A stretch of 11,350 nucleotides of DNA, from positions 1 to 11,350 of the forward strand of contig JAPSGG010000016.1 of NCBI GenBank assembly GCA_031177845.1. Reading direction: 5' to 3'. This DNA comes from Chromatiales bacterium (GTDB lineage: Bacteria; Pseudomonadota; Gammaproteobacteria; JACCYU01). Below the pieces are notes generated by a model. It was not told the origin of the DNA. It did not search any database and saw nothing but the letters and a program-made list of their open reading frames with translations. The position numbers and the translations under genes were made by a program. Within the stretch, counting starts at the first letter, position 1; every line of letters starts with the position of its first letter. Below are positions 1 to 7,784 of this stretch, one piece after another.

Positions 1-1
1 G

Positions 2-775
2 CTGCTGTTGCTGATAGCAGAGACCGCGGCGGCATTTCCGCAGTCGAATATGCCCAAAGGCGTGACCGAGATCAGCCACGAGGTCTACAACTTGCACATG
101 CTGATCTTCTGGGTCTGTGTTGGCATTGGCGTCGTGGTGTTCGGCGCCATGCTCTACTCGATCATCAGGCACCGTCGATCGAAAGGCTTCAAGGCAGCGC
201 AATTTCACGAAAGCACGACCGTCGAGATCCTCTGGACTATCGTGCCCTTCGCGATTCTGGTCGCGATGGCCGTTCCCGCCACTCAGACCTTGATCGCCAT
301 GGAAGACACCAGCGACGCCGACATGACAGTCAAGGTCACCGGTTACCAGTGGAAATGGCACTACGATTATCTCGATGAGGACATCGAGTTCTTCAGCACC
401 ATGACCACGCCTCGTACGCAGATCTACAACGAGGCCGAGAAGGGCGAGCATTATCTGCTCGAGGTGGACAACGAGCTGGTGCTGCCGGTAGATCAGAAGA
501 TCCGTTTACTCCTAACCGCCAATGATGTCATCCATGCCTGGTGGGTGCCGGCGTTCGCGGTCAAGCGGGACGCGATCCCAGGGTTTATCAATCAGATATG
601 GACCAAGATCGACGAACCGGGCGTCTACCGCGGGCAGTGCGCGGAGCTGTGTGGCAGAGATCACGCCTTCATGCCGATCGTGGTGCGGGCCGTAGAACAG
701 GCCGAGTTCGATAGGTGGGTTCAGTCCCAAAAACGCGGCGATCGCAGCCGTCAAGCAGCAGCCGTCAGCGGCTGA
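2..775 (+). CDS. coxB: Cytochrome c oxidase subunit II, 5'-truncated by the window
   Basis: This is subunit II of an aa3-type cytochrome c oxidase, which takes electrons from cytochrome c at the binuclear CuA site and passes them to heme a in subunit I. The reading frame is open to the left edge, so the true start and most of the signal peptide lie outside the window; the first visible residues are the end of a hydrophobic leader. Two transmembrane helices follow (about bases 95-165 and 220-290). The periplasmic cupredoxin domain carries the complete CuA ligand set: His at 533-535 in the sequence VIHAWW, then the Cys-x3-Cys-Gly-x2-His-x2-Met motif with Cys codons at 638-640 and 650-652, His at 662-664 and Met at 671-673. 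The aromatic stretch YQWKWHY, thought to mediate electron transfer, is present. There is no fused cytochrome c domain, so this is a plain aa3-type rather than caa3-type subunit. It ends 54 bases before coxA and is first in the operon as far as visible. Confidence 0.96.
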   Translation: MLLLIAETAAAFPQSNMPKGVTEISHEVYNLHMLIFWVCVGIGVVVFGAMLYSIIRHRRSKGFKAAQFHESTTVEILWTIVPFAILVAMAVPATQTLIAMEDTSDADMTVKVTGYQWKWHYDYLDEDIEFFSTMTTPRTQIYNEAEKGEHYLLEVDNELVLPVDQKIRLLLTANDVIHAWWVPAFAVKRDAIPGFINQIWTKIDEPGVYRGQCAELCGRDHAFMPIVVRAVEQAEFDRWVQSQKRGDRSRQAAAVSG

Positions 776-829
776 GGGCCGACCACGGCGAGCACCACAC
801 GCGTTAAAGATCTAATGTAGGAGCAGAGC

Positions 830-2404
830 ATGAGCGCTGTAGCACACGACGACGCCCACCACGAACAACATCCATACTGGATCAAGCGGTGGTTGTTTAC
901 CACCAATCACAAGGACATCGGCACCTTATATCTGTGGCTTTCTCTGCTGATGTTCTTTATCGGCGGAATAATGGCGCTGATTGTACGCACCGAACTGTTC
1001 CAGCCGGGCCTGCAGTTCGTGGATCCGCAGTTCTTCCTCTCCATGACCACCATGCACGCGTTGGTCATGATCTTCGGCGTGATCATGCCGGGGTTTGTGG
1101 GACTGGCCAACTGGCTGATCCCGATGATGATCGGCGCACCCGACATGGCGCTGCCCCGCATGAATAACTGGAGCTTTTGGATCCTGCCGTTTGCCTTCGC
1201 CATGCTGCTTTCGACCCTGTTCATGGATGGTGGGGCGCCGGCGGCGGGCTGGACCATGTATGCGCCGCTGGTGCTGCAGACCGGCGCCGCGTTTCCATTT
1301 CTGGTGTTTTCCATCCACTTCATGGGCCTATCCTCGATCCTCGGCGCGATCAATATCATCGCCACCATCCTCAACATGCGCGCGCCTGGTATGACCCTGA
1401 TGAAGATGCCGCTGTTTGTGTGGACTTGGCTCATTACGGCTTACTTACTGATCGCCGTGATGCCGGTATTGGCCGGTGCGGTGACCATGCTGCTGACGGA
1501 TAAGTATTTCGGCACCAGCTTTTTCAACGCGGCTGGTGGCGGCGACCCGGTGCTGTTCCAGCATGTCTTCTGGTTCTTCGGTCATCCGGAGGTGTATATT
1601 CTCATCCTGCCGTCGTTCGGTGTGATTTCCAGCATTGTGCCGACCTTCGCGCGCAAGCCACTGTTTGGCTACGCATCGATGGTATACGCCACGGCCTCAA
1701 TCGCCTTTCTGTCGTTCATCGTATGGTCGCACCATATGTTCACTGTCGGTATGCCGCTGGCAGGCCTGCTGTTCTTCATGTTCGCCACGATGCTGATCGC
1801 AGTGCCCACGGGGGTAAAGGTTTTCAACTGGGTGGCGACCATGTGGCGAGGATCGCTCACCTTCGAGACCCCGATGTTGTTTGCCATCGCGTTTATCGTG
1901 CTGTTCACGATCGGCGGGTTCTCGGGCCTCATGCTCGCGATCGTGCCGGCGGACTTCCAGTATCAAGACACCTATTTCGTCGTCGCCCACTTCCACTACG
2001 TGCTGGTGCCGGGTTCGATCTTCGCTCTCATGGCTGCGGTTTACTACTGGCTACCCAAGTGGACCGGCCATATGTACAACGAGCGATTGGGCAAGTGGCA
2101 CTTCTGGTTGACGACCATCTTCGTGAATCTGACTTTCTTTCCGATGCACTTTGTGGGGCTGGCGGGCATGCCGCGGCGAATTCCGGACTATGCCCTGCAG
2201 TTCACGGAGTACAACATGATAGAGACCATTGGCGCGTTCGGCTTCGGCTTGTCGCAATTGTTGTTCGTGTACATCGTGGTACAGACGATTCGTGGCGGAG
2301 AGAAGGCCACTGCTCAAGTATGGGATGGCGCCAGGGGCCTGGAGTGGACCTTGCCTTCGCCACCGCCTTACCACAGTTTCACGACTGCTCCCGAGGTCAA
2401 GTGA
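830..2404 (+). CDS. coxA: Cytochrome c oxidase subunit I (aa3 type)
   Basis: This is the catalytic subunit of the inner-membrane aa3 oxidase. It binds heme a, heme a3 and CuB, reduces O2 to water and pumps protons. The 524 residues match the usual family length and form about 12 transmembrane helices. Diagnostic residues are visible: His76 (heme a ligand, MHALVMIFG), Asp105 in APDMALPRMNN (D-channel entrance), His252-Pro-Glu254-Val-Tyr256 (CuB His cross-linked to Tyr, and the A-type D-channel Glu), His301-His302 (CuB), Lys330 in PTGVKVF (K channel), and His387 and His389 in HFHY (heme a3 and heme a). The set identifies a canonical A-type heme-copper oxidase, not a cbb3 or bo3 enzyme. The start is supported by the Shine-Dalgarno AGGAG at 819-823, six bases before ATG. 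It lies between coxB and the small membrane gene that precedes ctaG. Confidence 0.98.
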   Translation: MSAVAHDDAHHEQHPYWIKRWLFTTNHKDIGTLYLWLSLLMFFIGGIMALIVRTELFQPGLQFVDPQFFLSMTTMHALVMIFGVIMPGFVGLANWLIPMMIGAPDMALPRMNNWSFWILPFAFAMLLSTLFMDGGAPAAGWTMYAPLVLQTGAAFPFLVFSIHFMGLSSILGAINIIATILNMRAPGMTLMKMPLFVWTWLITAYLLIAVMPVLAGAVTMLLTDKYFGTSFFNAAGGGDPVLFQHVFWFFGHPEVYILILPSFGVISSIVPTFARKPLFGYASMVYATASIAFLSFIVWSHHMFTVGMPLAGLLFFMFATMLIAVPTGVKVFNWVATMWRGSLTFETPMLFAIAFIVLFTIGGFSGLMLAIVPADFQYQDTYFVVAHFHYVLVPGSIFALMAAVYYWLPKWTGHMYNERLGKWHFWLTTIFVNLTFFPMHFVGLAGMPRRIPDYALQFTEYNMIETIGAFGFGLSQLLFVYIVVQTIRGGEKATAQVWDGARGLEWTLPSPPPYHSFTTAPEVK

Positions 2405-2454
2405 CGACGCACGTGTGGCCTCTCGCTTCCACATGATCGCCGGACTAGCGGCGC

Positions 2455-2547
2455 ATGAAGCGTGGTGTCAAACGCACGGTCATCGCTCTGGCGGTCGTGG
2501 CGGTGGTGATCTATATTGGCTTTTACCTATTGATGGCTAATGCCTGA
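2455..2547 (+). CDS. Small single-helix membrane protein, putative cytochrome oxidase small assembly protein
   Basis: A 30-codon open frame lies in the gap between coxA and ctaG. It begins MKRGVKRTVI, continues as a run of Ala, Val, Ile, Tyr and Phe, and ends LLMANA. The layout is a basic N-terminus (K2, R3, K6, R7) followed by one hydrophobic helix (about residues 9-28), which predicts a single-pass membrane peptide with the N-terminus in the cytoplasm. Its stop codon overlaps the ctaG start in the arrangement ATGCCTGA (8 bases shared), a hallmark of translational coupling. Proteobacterial oxidase operons often carry a tiny one-helix 'cytochrome oxidase small assembly protein' in exactly this slot before ctaG, so that is the likely identity. 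The assignment rests on position and topology rather than sequence recognition. The upstream Shine-Dalgarno is weak. Confidence 0.6.
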   Translation: MKRGVKRTVIALAVVAVVIYIGFYLLMANA

Positions 2548-3103
2548 ACTCGTAAACAGCCACGAGCGCAAACGGCTGCATGCCAGACTGATCGCAAAGC
2601 TGGGTCTGGTGGTCGTCGGCATGTTTGGCTTCGGATTTGCCATGGTGCCGCTGTACGACGTGTTCTGCGATCTCACCGGGCTCAATGGCAAGACAGGGCG
2701 CATGGCCGTGCAGGATGTGGAGGCGCAGGAAATCGATGAGAACCGTACGGTCACCGTTCAATTCGTCGCCAACTTGAATCAGAGCATGCACTGGGAGTTT
2801 CAGCCGGCCGATACCGAGCTGCGCGTGCATCCCGGAAGGCTCTACACCACCAGCTTTTACGCCCGCAACAAGGCAGGGCACGACATGATCGGCCGGGCGA
2901 TCCCCAGTGTGGCGCCGGGGCAGGCTGCGCTGCATTTCAAAAAGACCGAGTGCTTCTGCTTTCGGCGGCAGGCGTTCGAGGCGGGCGAAGGACGCGACAT
3001 GCCGGTCCGCTTCATGGTCGATACCAAGCTTCCGGAAGGGATCGAGACCATTACGCTTGCGTACACCTTTTTCGATGTGACCGAAACGGCGGCGCTGCAG
3101 TAA
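2540..3103 (+). CDS. ctaG: Cytochrome c oxidase assembly protein CtaG/Cox11
   Basis: CtaG (Cox11) is a copper chaperone anchored in the inner membrane that delivers Cu to the CuB site of subunit I. The 187-residue protein has a short cytoplasmic N-terminus, one transmembrane helix at about residues 17-38, and the family signature VPLYDVFCDLTG directly after it, including Cys43. The periplasmic immunoglobulin-like domain contains VQFVANLN and the copper-binding Cys-Phe-Cys pair (Cys138 and Cys140, in TECFCF). The length and motif order match the family. The ATG overlaps the end of the preceding small membrane gene, indicating coupled translation. It lies between coxA and coxC, its usual place in proteobacteria. 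The heme A synthase CtaA is a separate gene further downstream; the symbol here means the Cox11 family, not the unrelated Bacillus CtaG. Confidence 0.96.
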   Translation: MPELVNSHERKRLHARLIAKLGLVVVGMFGFGFAMVPLYDVFCDLTGLNGKTGRMAVQDVEAQEIDENRTVTVQFVANLNQSMHWEFQPADTELRVHPGRLYTTSFYARNKAGHDMIGRAIPSVAPGQAALHFKKTECFCFRRQAFEAGEGRDMPVRFMVDTKLPEGIETITLAYTFFDVTETAALQ

Positions 3104-3157
3104 TCGGGCTCAACGGAAAACGACCAAGACATCAATCAACATAAAGGCGCTTGAACG

Positions 3158-4036
3158 ATGGCACACGCACAGAGCCAGGAGCATTATTACATCCCGCATG
3201 GTAGCCACTGGCCAATCATCGGGTCAATCGGCGTTGCCACCATGATGGTAGGCGGAGCGACGTGGCTAAACGGTGCGGAGCAGGGCCGCATAGTGCTCAT
3301 GATCGGGGCAATCATCACGCTGAGCATGGTCTTCGGCTGGTTCGGCACCGTAATCAGAGAGAGCGAATCCGGCATCTATAACGATCAGGTCGATCGCTCA
3401 TTCCGCTGGGGCATGGTCTGGTTCATCTTCTCCGAGGTGATGTTTTTCGGTGCCTTTTTCGGCGCGCTTTACTATGCTCGCATCTGGTCCATGCCTTGGC
3501 TGGGCGGCGAGGGCGCGGGCGTGGCGACCCAGTTCTTTCTGTGGCCCGGCTTCGAGGCCATGTGGCCGCAAACCGCCAATGGGCCAGCGCAAATCGGCGG
3601 TGAGTTCAAAGTGATGGAGGCATGGGGCATCCCGGCGATCAATACATTAATCCTGCTTTCCAGTGGCGCCACCGTGACATGGGCGCATTGGGGCCTCAAG
3701 GCGAATAAGCGCGCTCAGCTGATCCTGGGGTTGATCCTGACCATCGCCCTGGGGGTGTTATTTATCTCGCTGCAGGCTACCGAGTACGTCCACGCTTACC
3801 ACGAGCTCAACCTGACGCTGGAGTCCGGCATCTACGGCTCGACCTTCTTCATGCTGACCGGCTTCCATGGTCTGCATGTGACCCTTGGCGCCATCATGCT
3901 CACCGTCATATTGCTGCGGAGCATCCTCGGTCACTTCACGCCCGAACACCACTTCGGGTTTGAGGCCGTGGCCTGGTACTGGCACTTTGTCGATGTGGTG
4001 TGGTTGGGATTGTTCATATTTGTCTATTGGCTCTGA
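3158..4036 (+). CDS. coxC: Cytochrome c oxidase subunit III
   Basis: Subunit III is a membrane subunit without metal centres that stabilises subunit I and supports proton uptake into the D channel. The 292 residues form about seven transmembrane helices. Family hallmarks are FRWGMVWFIFSEVMFFGAFF (with the conserved Glu in the helix), the mid-protein stretch LSSGATVTWAHW, ATEYVHAYHELNLTLESGIY, GSTFFMLTGFHGLHVTLGAI, and the C-terminal FEAVAWYWHFVDVVWLGLF. A loop of about 50 residues between the second and third conserved blocks (around YARIWSMPWLGGEG and PGFEAMWPQTANG) resembles gammaproteobacterial subunits rather than the shorter mitochondrial type. The start is supported by AAAGG at 3143-3147, ten bases before ATG. 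It is the last gene of the structural block; an opposing small gene follows. Confidence 0.97.
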   Translation: MAHAQSQEHYYIPHGSHWPIIGSIGVATMMVGGATWLNGAEQGRIVLMIGAIITLSMVFGWFGTVIRESESGIYNDQVDRSFRWGMVWFIFSEVMFFGAFFGALYYARIWSMPWLGGEGAGVATQFFLWPGFEAMWPQTANGPAQIGGEFKVMEAWGIPAINTLILLSSGATVTWAHWGLKANKRAQLILGLILTIALGVLFISLQATEYVHAYHELNLTLESGIYGSTFFMLTGFHGLHVTLGAIMLTVILLRSILGHFTPEHHFGFEAVAWYWHFVDVVWLGLFIFVYWL

Positions 4037-4127
4037 AGCCCTGCCGATATCGCACGGGGGACACCTCGAGCTTAAGCCTTAGCTTGCGCCGCGTAATTTC
4101 CTCGGACTAGAGGGGAGTCTCTCCGCA

Positions 4128-4150
4128 CCCAGAGGTCACTCGACCCTGGG
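4128..4150. terminator. Imperfect hairpin between convergent coxC and DUF2909 genes; possible terminator
   Basis: The arms CCCAG-A-GGTC (4128-4137) and GACC-CTGGG (4142-4150) pair over nine base pairs with one bulged A and a four-base loop. It lies between the coxC stop at 4036 and the stop at 4177 of the opposing small gene, where a bidirectional terminator would be expected. There is no uninterrupted T tract on either strand (only a GTTGTT-like stretch on the plus strand), so rho-independent termination is uncertain. Otherwise the 140-base gap shows nothing recognisable. Confidence 0.35.
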
Positions 4151-4176
4151 CGCAAGTCGTTGTTACCCGCGCGGCG

Positions 4177-4386
4177 TCAGTAGTAAATCCCATGGGGCTG
4201 AATCAGGCCCGTCAGGTAACCCACGATCAGCAGGGCGAAGGCAATCAGGGAGAGCCCGATTCGCCAGGTCAGCGCTTTGACCGTGCGATCGCTGTGCCCC
4301 TTATCCTTGACCAGGAATAGCAGACCGGAGGCCAGGCTCCCGACGATGCTGACGAGCAGCGCGATAACGATGATTTTGACGATCAT
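4177..4386 (-). CDS. DUF2909 family twin-transmembrane protein
   Basis: This 69-residue protein has two hydrophobic helices (about residues 4-25 and 44-62) joined by a short polar loop with FLVKDKG and the block ALTWRIGLS, ending in PHGIYY. This pattern matches the DUF2909 (twin transmembrane protein) family, a small family found beside aa3 oxidase genes in many gammaproteobacteria. Its biochemical role is not established; an accessory role in oxidase biogenesis is only suggested by position. The chosen ATG at 4386 has the Shine-Dalgarno GAGG (4396-4399 on the complementary strand) nine bases upstream. A TTG five codons earlier (4401) would include the ribosome binding site in the coding sequence and is less likely. 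The gene points against the flanking cox genes, and its start is only 50 bases from the divergent surf1 start. Confidence 0.8.
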   Translation of the reverse strand: MIVKIIVIALLVSIVGSLASGLLFLVKDKGHSDRTVKALTWRIGLSLIAFALLIVGYLTGLIQPHGIYY

Positions 4387-4436
4387 AGATAGGATCCTCA
4401 AACGGGACGGCGGGGCTAAGGAGACAGCTGTGCAAC

Positions 4437-5171
4437 ATGGCCGCGGCCCGTAAACGCTACAGGTTCAGACCCGCGCCTCTGCCAACGATCGCCGCGGCGG
4501 CGTTGATGGGACTATTCATCGCCTTGGGCATCTGGCAGCTTAACAGGGCGCAGGATAAACAGGCAATGCTGATGCAGTATGAGGTGCTCAGTCAGAGGCC
4601 GCCAATCGATCTCCGCCTGCCGGTTGAGGACACCGAATCGTGGCGCTACCGTCGTGTTGCAGTCGTCGGCCATTTCGATGGTCAACATCAGTTCCTGCTG
4701 GACAACCAGATCAGCCATGGTCAGGTTGGATATCACGTCCTGACGCCGTTCAAGCTGACAGCGAGTCAAGGTCGGGTGCTGGTGGATCGAGGATGGATAC
4801 CGCTAGGTGCAAACCGCAACATATTGCCCGGGGTTACTGTGACGAAGGACGAGGTCACTTTGGAAGGCACTGTGTACGTACCCTACGCGCGGCGGTTCAG
4901 CCTGGGAGACATGGACGTGGGCGAGGCCGGCTGGCCGCTGCGGGTTCAATTTGTGGACTTCGAGCAGATGGCCGAGCGCCTGGGGGCCCCGCTCGCCGAT
5001 ATGATCATCCGACTCGATCCTGAATCGCCATACGGGTACCGGCGCGAATGGCAGATCGTTCCGTTCAGCCCTATACGGCACCTTGGCTACGCGGTCCAGT
5101 GGCTTGCGCTTGCCGCGACCTTGCTCGTGATCTACGTGGCCGTCACCCTCAAGGCATCGAGTAAAGAATGA
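4437..5171 (+). CDS. surf1: SURF1 family cytochrome oxidase biogenesis protein
   Basis: SURF1 (Shy1) is an inner-membrane assembly factor for aa3 oxidase, implicated in heme a handling during maturation of subunit I. The 244 residues have the family layout: an N-terminal helix at about residues 15-34 followed by LGIWQLNRAQDK, a large periplasmic domain with the motifs WRYRRVAVVGHF, LLDNQ, GYHVLTPF and LVDRGWIP, and a C-terminal helix at about 216-238 after IRHLGYAVQW. The ATG at 4437 is used because no in-frame upstream start exists near it; a purine-rich AAGGAG at 4418-4423 lies 13 bases away, slightly far. The stop overlaps the next gene by four bases (ATGA), so the two are translationally coupled. 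It opens the assembly block surf1, SCO-like, ctaA, ctaB. Confidence 0.95.
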   Translation: MAAARKRYRFRPAPLPTIAAAALMGLFIALGIWQLNRAQDKQAMLMQYEVLSQRPPIDLRLPVEDTESWRYRRVAVVGHFDGQHQFLLDNQISHGQVGYHVLTPFKLTASQGRVLVDRGWIPLGANRNILPGVTVTKDEVTLEGTVYVPYARRFSLGDMDVGEAGWPLRVQFVDFEQMAERLGAPLADMIIRLDPESPYGYRREWQIVPFSPIRHLGYAVQWLALAATLLVIYVAVTLKASSKE

Positions 5172-5779
5172 ACCGAGTAGGCACCGCGACTTCCTCCCCC
5201 GCGCACGCCAGGGCGATGCTGGTGGGACTGCTGTTGCTGTTCGCCGCGCCGTTGCTGATTGCCACGGTGTTATACGGTTTCCGCGATTGGGTGTCCTTGC
5301 CGCCGCCAGATTCTCATGGCGACCTGATTGTGCCAGCGCATCCGTTCAAGCGGTTCGACCTCGTAACACTCAATCGAAAGCCTTTGGACATTGAGTTCCT
5401 GCGCGGCAAGTGGACGTTGGTCTACGTGGGTGACAGGCGCTGCGATTTATGGTGCGAGGCGAGCCTTTTCAAAATGCGCCAAGTTCGGCTGGCGCTGGGC
5501 AGAGACCAGACCAGAGTGCAGCGCCTGTACGTAGTGACTGACAATCAGGCGCTCACACACCTGCGGCCGTTGCTGCGCCGGCATTCCGGTATGAAGGTCG
5601 CGCAGCCGCTAGAGGGCTCACGCAGAGCTGTGCTCGACCCGTTCGGCGCTCATCCCAGCGGCACTTTTTTCCTGATCGATCCACATGCCAACCTGATGAT
5701 GCGCTATCCTCCCAATGCCACCGCTAGGGGGCTGAAAGAAGACTTAGAGCACTTGCTTGAGGTCTCTAGGATTGGCTGA
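5168..5779 (+). CDS. SCO1/SenC-like membrane-anchored thioredoxin-fold protein, probable CuA-site assembly factor
   Basis: This 203-residue protein has an N-terminal membrane anchor at about residues 16-37 and a periplasmic thioredoxin-like domain. The domain shows FLRGKWTLVYVG, then the pair Cys92-x3-Cys96 (RCDLWCEASL), RLYVVTDNQ, and a C-terminal DPHANLMMRYPP-type strand. This resembles the cytochrome-oxidase-associated SCO-like proteins that lie between surf1 and ctaA in gammaproteobacteria. True SCO proteins have CPxxC plus a distal His and deliver Cu to CuA; here the Pro is absent, but both Cys residues are kept and His162, just before FFLID, sits where the SCO copper His is expected. 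A copper or thiol-redox role in subunit II maturation is therefore inferred. It overlaps surf1 by four bases and ctaA by eight. The ATGA overlap supports the start. Confidence 0.8.
   Translation: MNRVGTATSSPAHARAMLVGLLLLFAAPLLIATVLYGFRDWVSLPPPDSHGDLIVPAHPFKRFDLVTLNRKPLDIEFLRGKWTLVYVGDRRCDLWCEASLFKMRQVRLALGRDQTRVQRLYVVTDNQALTHLRPLLRRHSGMKVAQPLEGSRRAVLDPFGAHPSGTFFLIDPHANLMMRYPPNATARGLKEDLEHLLEVSRIG
5758..5762 (+). promoter_or_regulatory. Ribosome binding site that selects the TTG start of ctaA
   Basis: TGAGG inside the end of the SCO-like gene is followed after nine bases (5763-5771) by TTG at 5772. The upstream in-frame TTG at 5757 would overlap this site itself and has no good Shine-Dalgarno, so 5772 is preferred. 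Confidence 0.55.
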
Positions 5780-6857
5780 GCGCTCGCAATCCATTTCGTT
5801 CCGAGCGACGGCGTGTATCGCACTCGGTGTCGCGCTCGTGGTTGTGGTGCTAGGCGCCTATGTGCGCCTGTCGGATGCTGGCCTAGGCTGTCCGGACTGG
5901 CCCGGCTGTTATGGTCATGTAGTAGGAGTGCCGACCACCCAGGCCGAGGTCGAGGATGCGAACGAGGCGTTTCCCGGCCGTCCCCTGGAGGTCTCCAAGG
6001 CGATCAAGGAGATGGTGCATCGCTACTTCGCAGGTGGCCTGGGTCTACTGATCCTTATGCTCGCGGTCATCGCGGTACGGCACCGGCGCCATCCCAGTCA
6101 ACCACTGATGTTGCCGGTGGTACTGCTATTGCTGGTGATCTTTCAGGCCCTATTGGGAATGTGGACGGTGACGCTACAGCTAAAGCCCCTATTCGTCATG
6201 GCCCACCTGTTGGGCGGCTTCGCCACGTTATCGCTGCTGTGGTGGTTATTTCTGTCTAACTCCAGCTGGGCGCAACCGCGCCCCAGTGCAGGTGCGGCCC
6301 GATATCGCAGTTTCATCCTGCTGGGAGTCGTTATTCTGATCTGCCAGATTGCGCTGGGCGGCTGGACCAGCGCGAATTATGCCGCGCTCGCGTGCCCGGA
6401 CTTCCCGACCTGTCAGTCTCAATGGTGGCCGGAAATGGATTTCTCCGAGGCCTTCGTGCTGTGGCGCGGCCTAGGCATCGACTATGAGTTCGGCGTGTTG
6501 GATAATCCCGCCCGCACTGCAATACACGTGGCTCATCGTATCGGGGCGCTGGTGACCGTTACCTACCTGTTGGCGCTTGGTTCGACTCTGCTCGTCAAAG
6601 CGCGTGATGTGGCGTTGCACGCGGTCAGCGCGGCGGTGCTGGCGCTGACCACTGTGCAAGTGCTGCTCGGGATTTCAAATGTGGTGCTGGCTTTGCCGCT
6701 GGGTGTGGCCGCGGCACACAACGCCACTGCGGCGCTGCTGCTGCTGACTCTGCTGACCCTGGTTCACATGCTAAAGCCGGCAGCTGCGCCTGCGATAGAG
6801 ACTCCAGCGCGCGCGGCCGCCGGCGGGCGAAAGGATGTCAGAGATGTCTACACCTAA
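5772..6857 (+). CDS. ctaA: Heme A synthase (COX15/CtaA family)
   Basis: CtaA oxidises the C8 methyl group of heme O to a formyl group, giving heme A for the aa3 oxidase. From the TTG start chosen here the protein has 361 residues and about eight transmembrane helices in two four-helix halves. Conserved His residues expected to bind heme are His83 (HRYFAGG), His145 (AHLLGG), His255 in HVAHRIGAL and His316 (AAHNATAA). Each half has a Cys pair in a loop: Cys40 and Cys46 ([10 protein letters not shown]) and Cys208 and Cys214 ([10 protein letters not shown]), as in the type of CtaA that carries two loop disulfides. The start is a TTG supported by TGAGG nine bases upstream; a longer form from TTG at 5757 is possible. 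The gene overlaps the SCO-like gene by 8 bases and ctaB by 14, indicating one mRNA with coupled translation. Confidence 0.94.
   Translation: MAERSQSISFRATACIALGVALVVVVLGAYVRLSDAGLGCPDWPGCYGHVVGVPTTQAEVEDANEAFPGRPLEVSKAIKEMVHRYFAGGLGLLILMLAVIAVRHRRHPSQPLMLPVVLLLLVIFQALLGMWTVTLQLKPLFVMAHLLGGFATLSLLWWLFLSNSSWAQPRPSAGAARYRSFILLGVVILICQIALGGWTSANYAALACPDFPTCQSQWWPEMDFSEAFVLWRGLGIDYEFGVLDNPARTAIHVAHRIGALVTVTYLLALGSTLLVKARDVALHAVSAAVLALTTVQVLLGISNVVLALPLGVAAAHNATAALLLLTLLTLVHMLKPAAAPAIETPARAAAGGRKDVRDVYT
6831..6834 (+). promoter_or_regulatory. Ribosome binding site for ctaB, within ctaA
   Basis: AAGG ends nine bases before the ATG at 6844 but abuts the in-frame ATG at 6835, which leaves the latter no room for a Shine-Dalgarno interaction. 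This supports 6844 as the ctaB start. Confidence 0.45.
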
Positions 6858-7770
6858 GGCGTGGGTGATACAAGGTGGCATCCTGGCGCAATGCCAGGAC
6901 TACCTAGAACTATGTAAACCGCGCGTCGTGGCGCTGATGGTTTTCACCGCCCTGGTGGGCATGCTGCTCGCCGCCCCAGGTGAGGTCAGTACCGCGAAGC
7001 TGGTGTTCGGTACCTTAGGCATAGCGCTGGTCGCGAGTTCGGCGGCCGCGATCAACCAGCTCGCGGATCGTCACGTGGATGCCCTAATGGCGCGCACGCG
7101 GATGCGGCCATTGCCAACCGGGCACCTGGACGTGCGTCATGTGCTGCTGTTCTCCGCGATCGTCGGTACGTCGGGGATGGCGATACTAATCGCCTTCGTG
7201 AACGTCCTGACCGCGATGTTGACTCTGGTGTCCCTGGTGGGATATGCAGTGGTTTATACGCTATATCTCAAACATGCGACGCCCCAGAACATCGTGATCG
7301 GCGGCGCGGCCGGCGCAACACCTCCGCTACTGGGCTGGACGACGGTGGCCGGCCAGGTCGATCCGAATGCATTGTTGCTATTCTTGATTATCTTCACCTG
7401 GACGCCACCCCATTTCTGGGCCCTTGCACTGTACCGTAAGGACGAATACGCCAAGGTCAATATCCCCATGCTGCCGGTGACTCACGGCGAAGACTACACC
7501 CGGCTGTATATCCTCTTATACACGCTATTGCTGGCCGTGATCACCGTACTGCCGTTTGCCACCGGCATGTCTGGTCCGATCTATCTCACCGGCGTGCTGG
7601 CGTTGGACGCTGTGTTTCTGTATTACGCGATCGCCCTCAAACTCACGCGGCGGCGGGACCTCGCGATCAAGACCTTTGTCTACTCGATCGTATACCTTAT
7701 GCTGTTGTTCGCATTGTTGTTGTTCGACCGCCATTTGCCCGTCTTGCTTAGCCACTCTTCCTTTTCCTGA
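6844..7770 (+). CDS. ctaB: Protoheme IX farnesyltransferase (heme O synthase)
   Basis: CtaB (CyoE/COX10) is a membrane prenyltransferase of the UbiA superfamily that adds a farnesyl group to heme B, giving heme O, the substrate of CtaA encoded just upstream. The 308 residues form about nine helices. Hallmarks are [20 protein letters not shown] at the N-terminus, the first Asp-rich motif [21 protein letters not shown], which binds prenyl-diphosphate and Mg2+, the block [41 protein letters not shown] (second Asp-rich region), and the THGED-like loop. The start at 6844 is chosen from the AAGG spacing; ATG at 6835 adds three residues. The gene overlaps the end of ctaA by 14 bases. It ends 14 bases before the stop of the convergent fccB, and no terminator hairpin is obvious in that gap. 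Confidence 0.96.
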   Translation: MSTPKAWVIQGGILAQCQDYLELCKPRVVALMVFTALVGMLLAAPGEVSTAKLVFGTLGIALVASSAAAINQLADRHVDALMARTRMRPLPTGHLDVRHVLLFSAIVGTSGMAILIAFVNVLTAMLTLVSLVGYAVVYTLYLKHATPQNIVIGGAAGATPPLLGWTTVAGQVDPNALLLFLIIFTWTPPHFWALALYRKDEYAKVNIPMLPVTHGEDYTRLYILLYTLLLAVITVLPFATGMSGPIYLTGVLALDAVFLYYAIALKLTRRRDLAIKTFVYSIVYLMLLFALLLFDRHLPVLLSHSSFS

Positions 7771-7784
7771 AGCCTGCGTTCCTT

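Noticed and set aside
1723..2436. 237-codon plus-strand open frame within coxA
   Set aside because: It lies in another frame of the unambiguous coxA gene, its product is rich in Arg, His and Gly with no family resemblance, and it has no ribosome binding site.
2401..2436. GTG-initiated 11-codon frame overlapping the coxA stop
   Set aside because: It is very short, has no hydrophobic or conserved character, and the 30-codon frame just downstream is a better candidate.
4105..4119. GACT/AGTC short inverted repeat downstream of coxC
   Set aside because: Four-base arms are expected by chance and no T tract follows.
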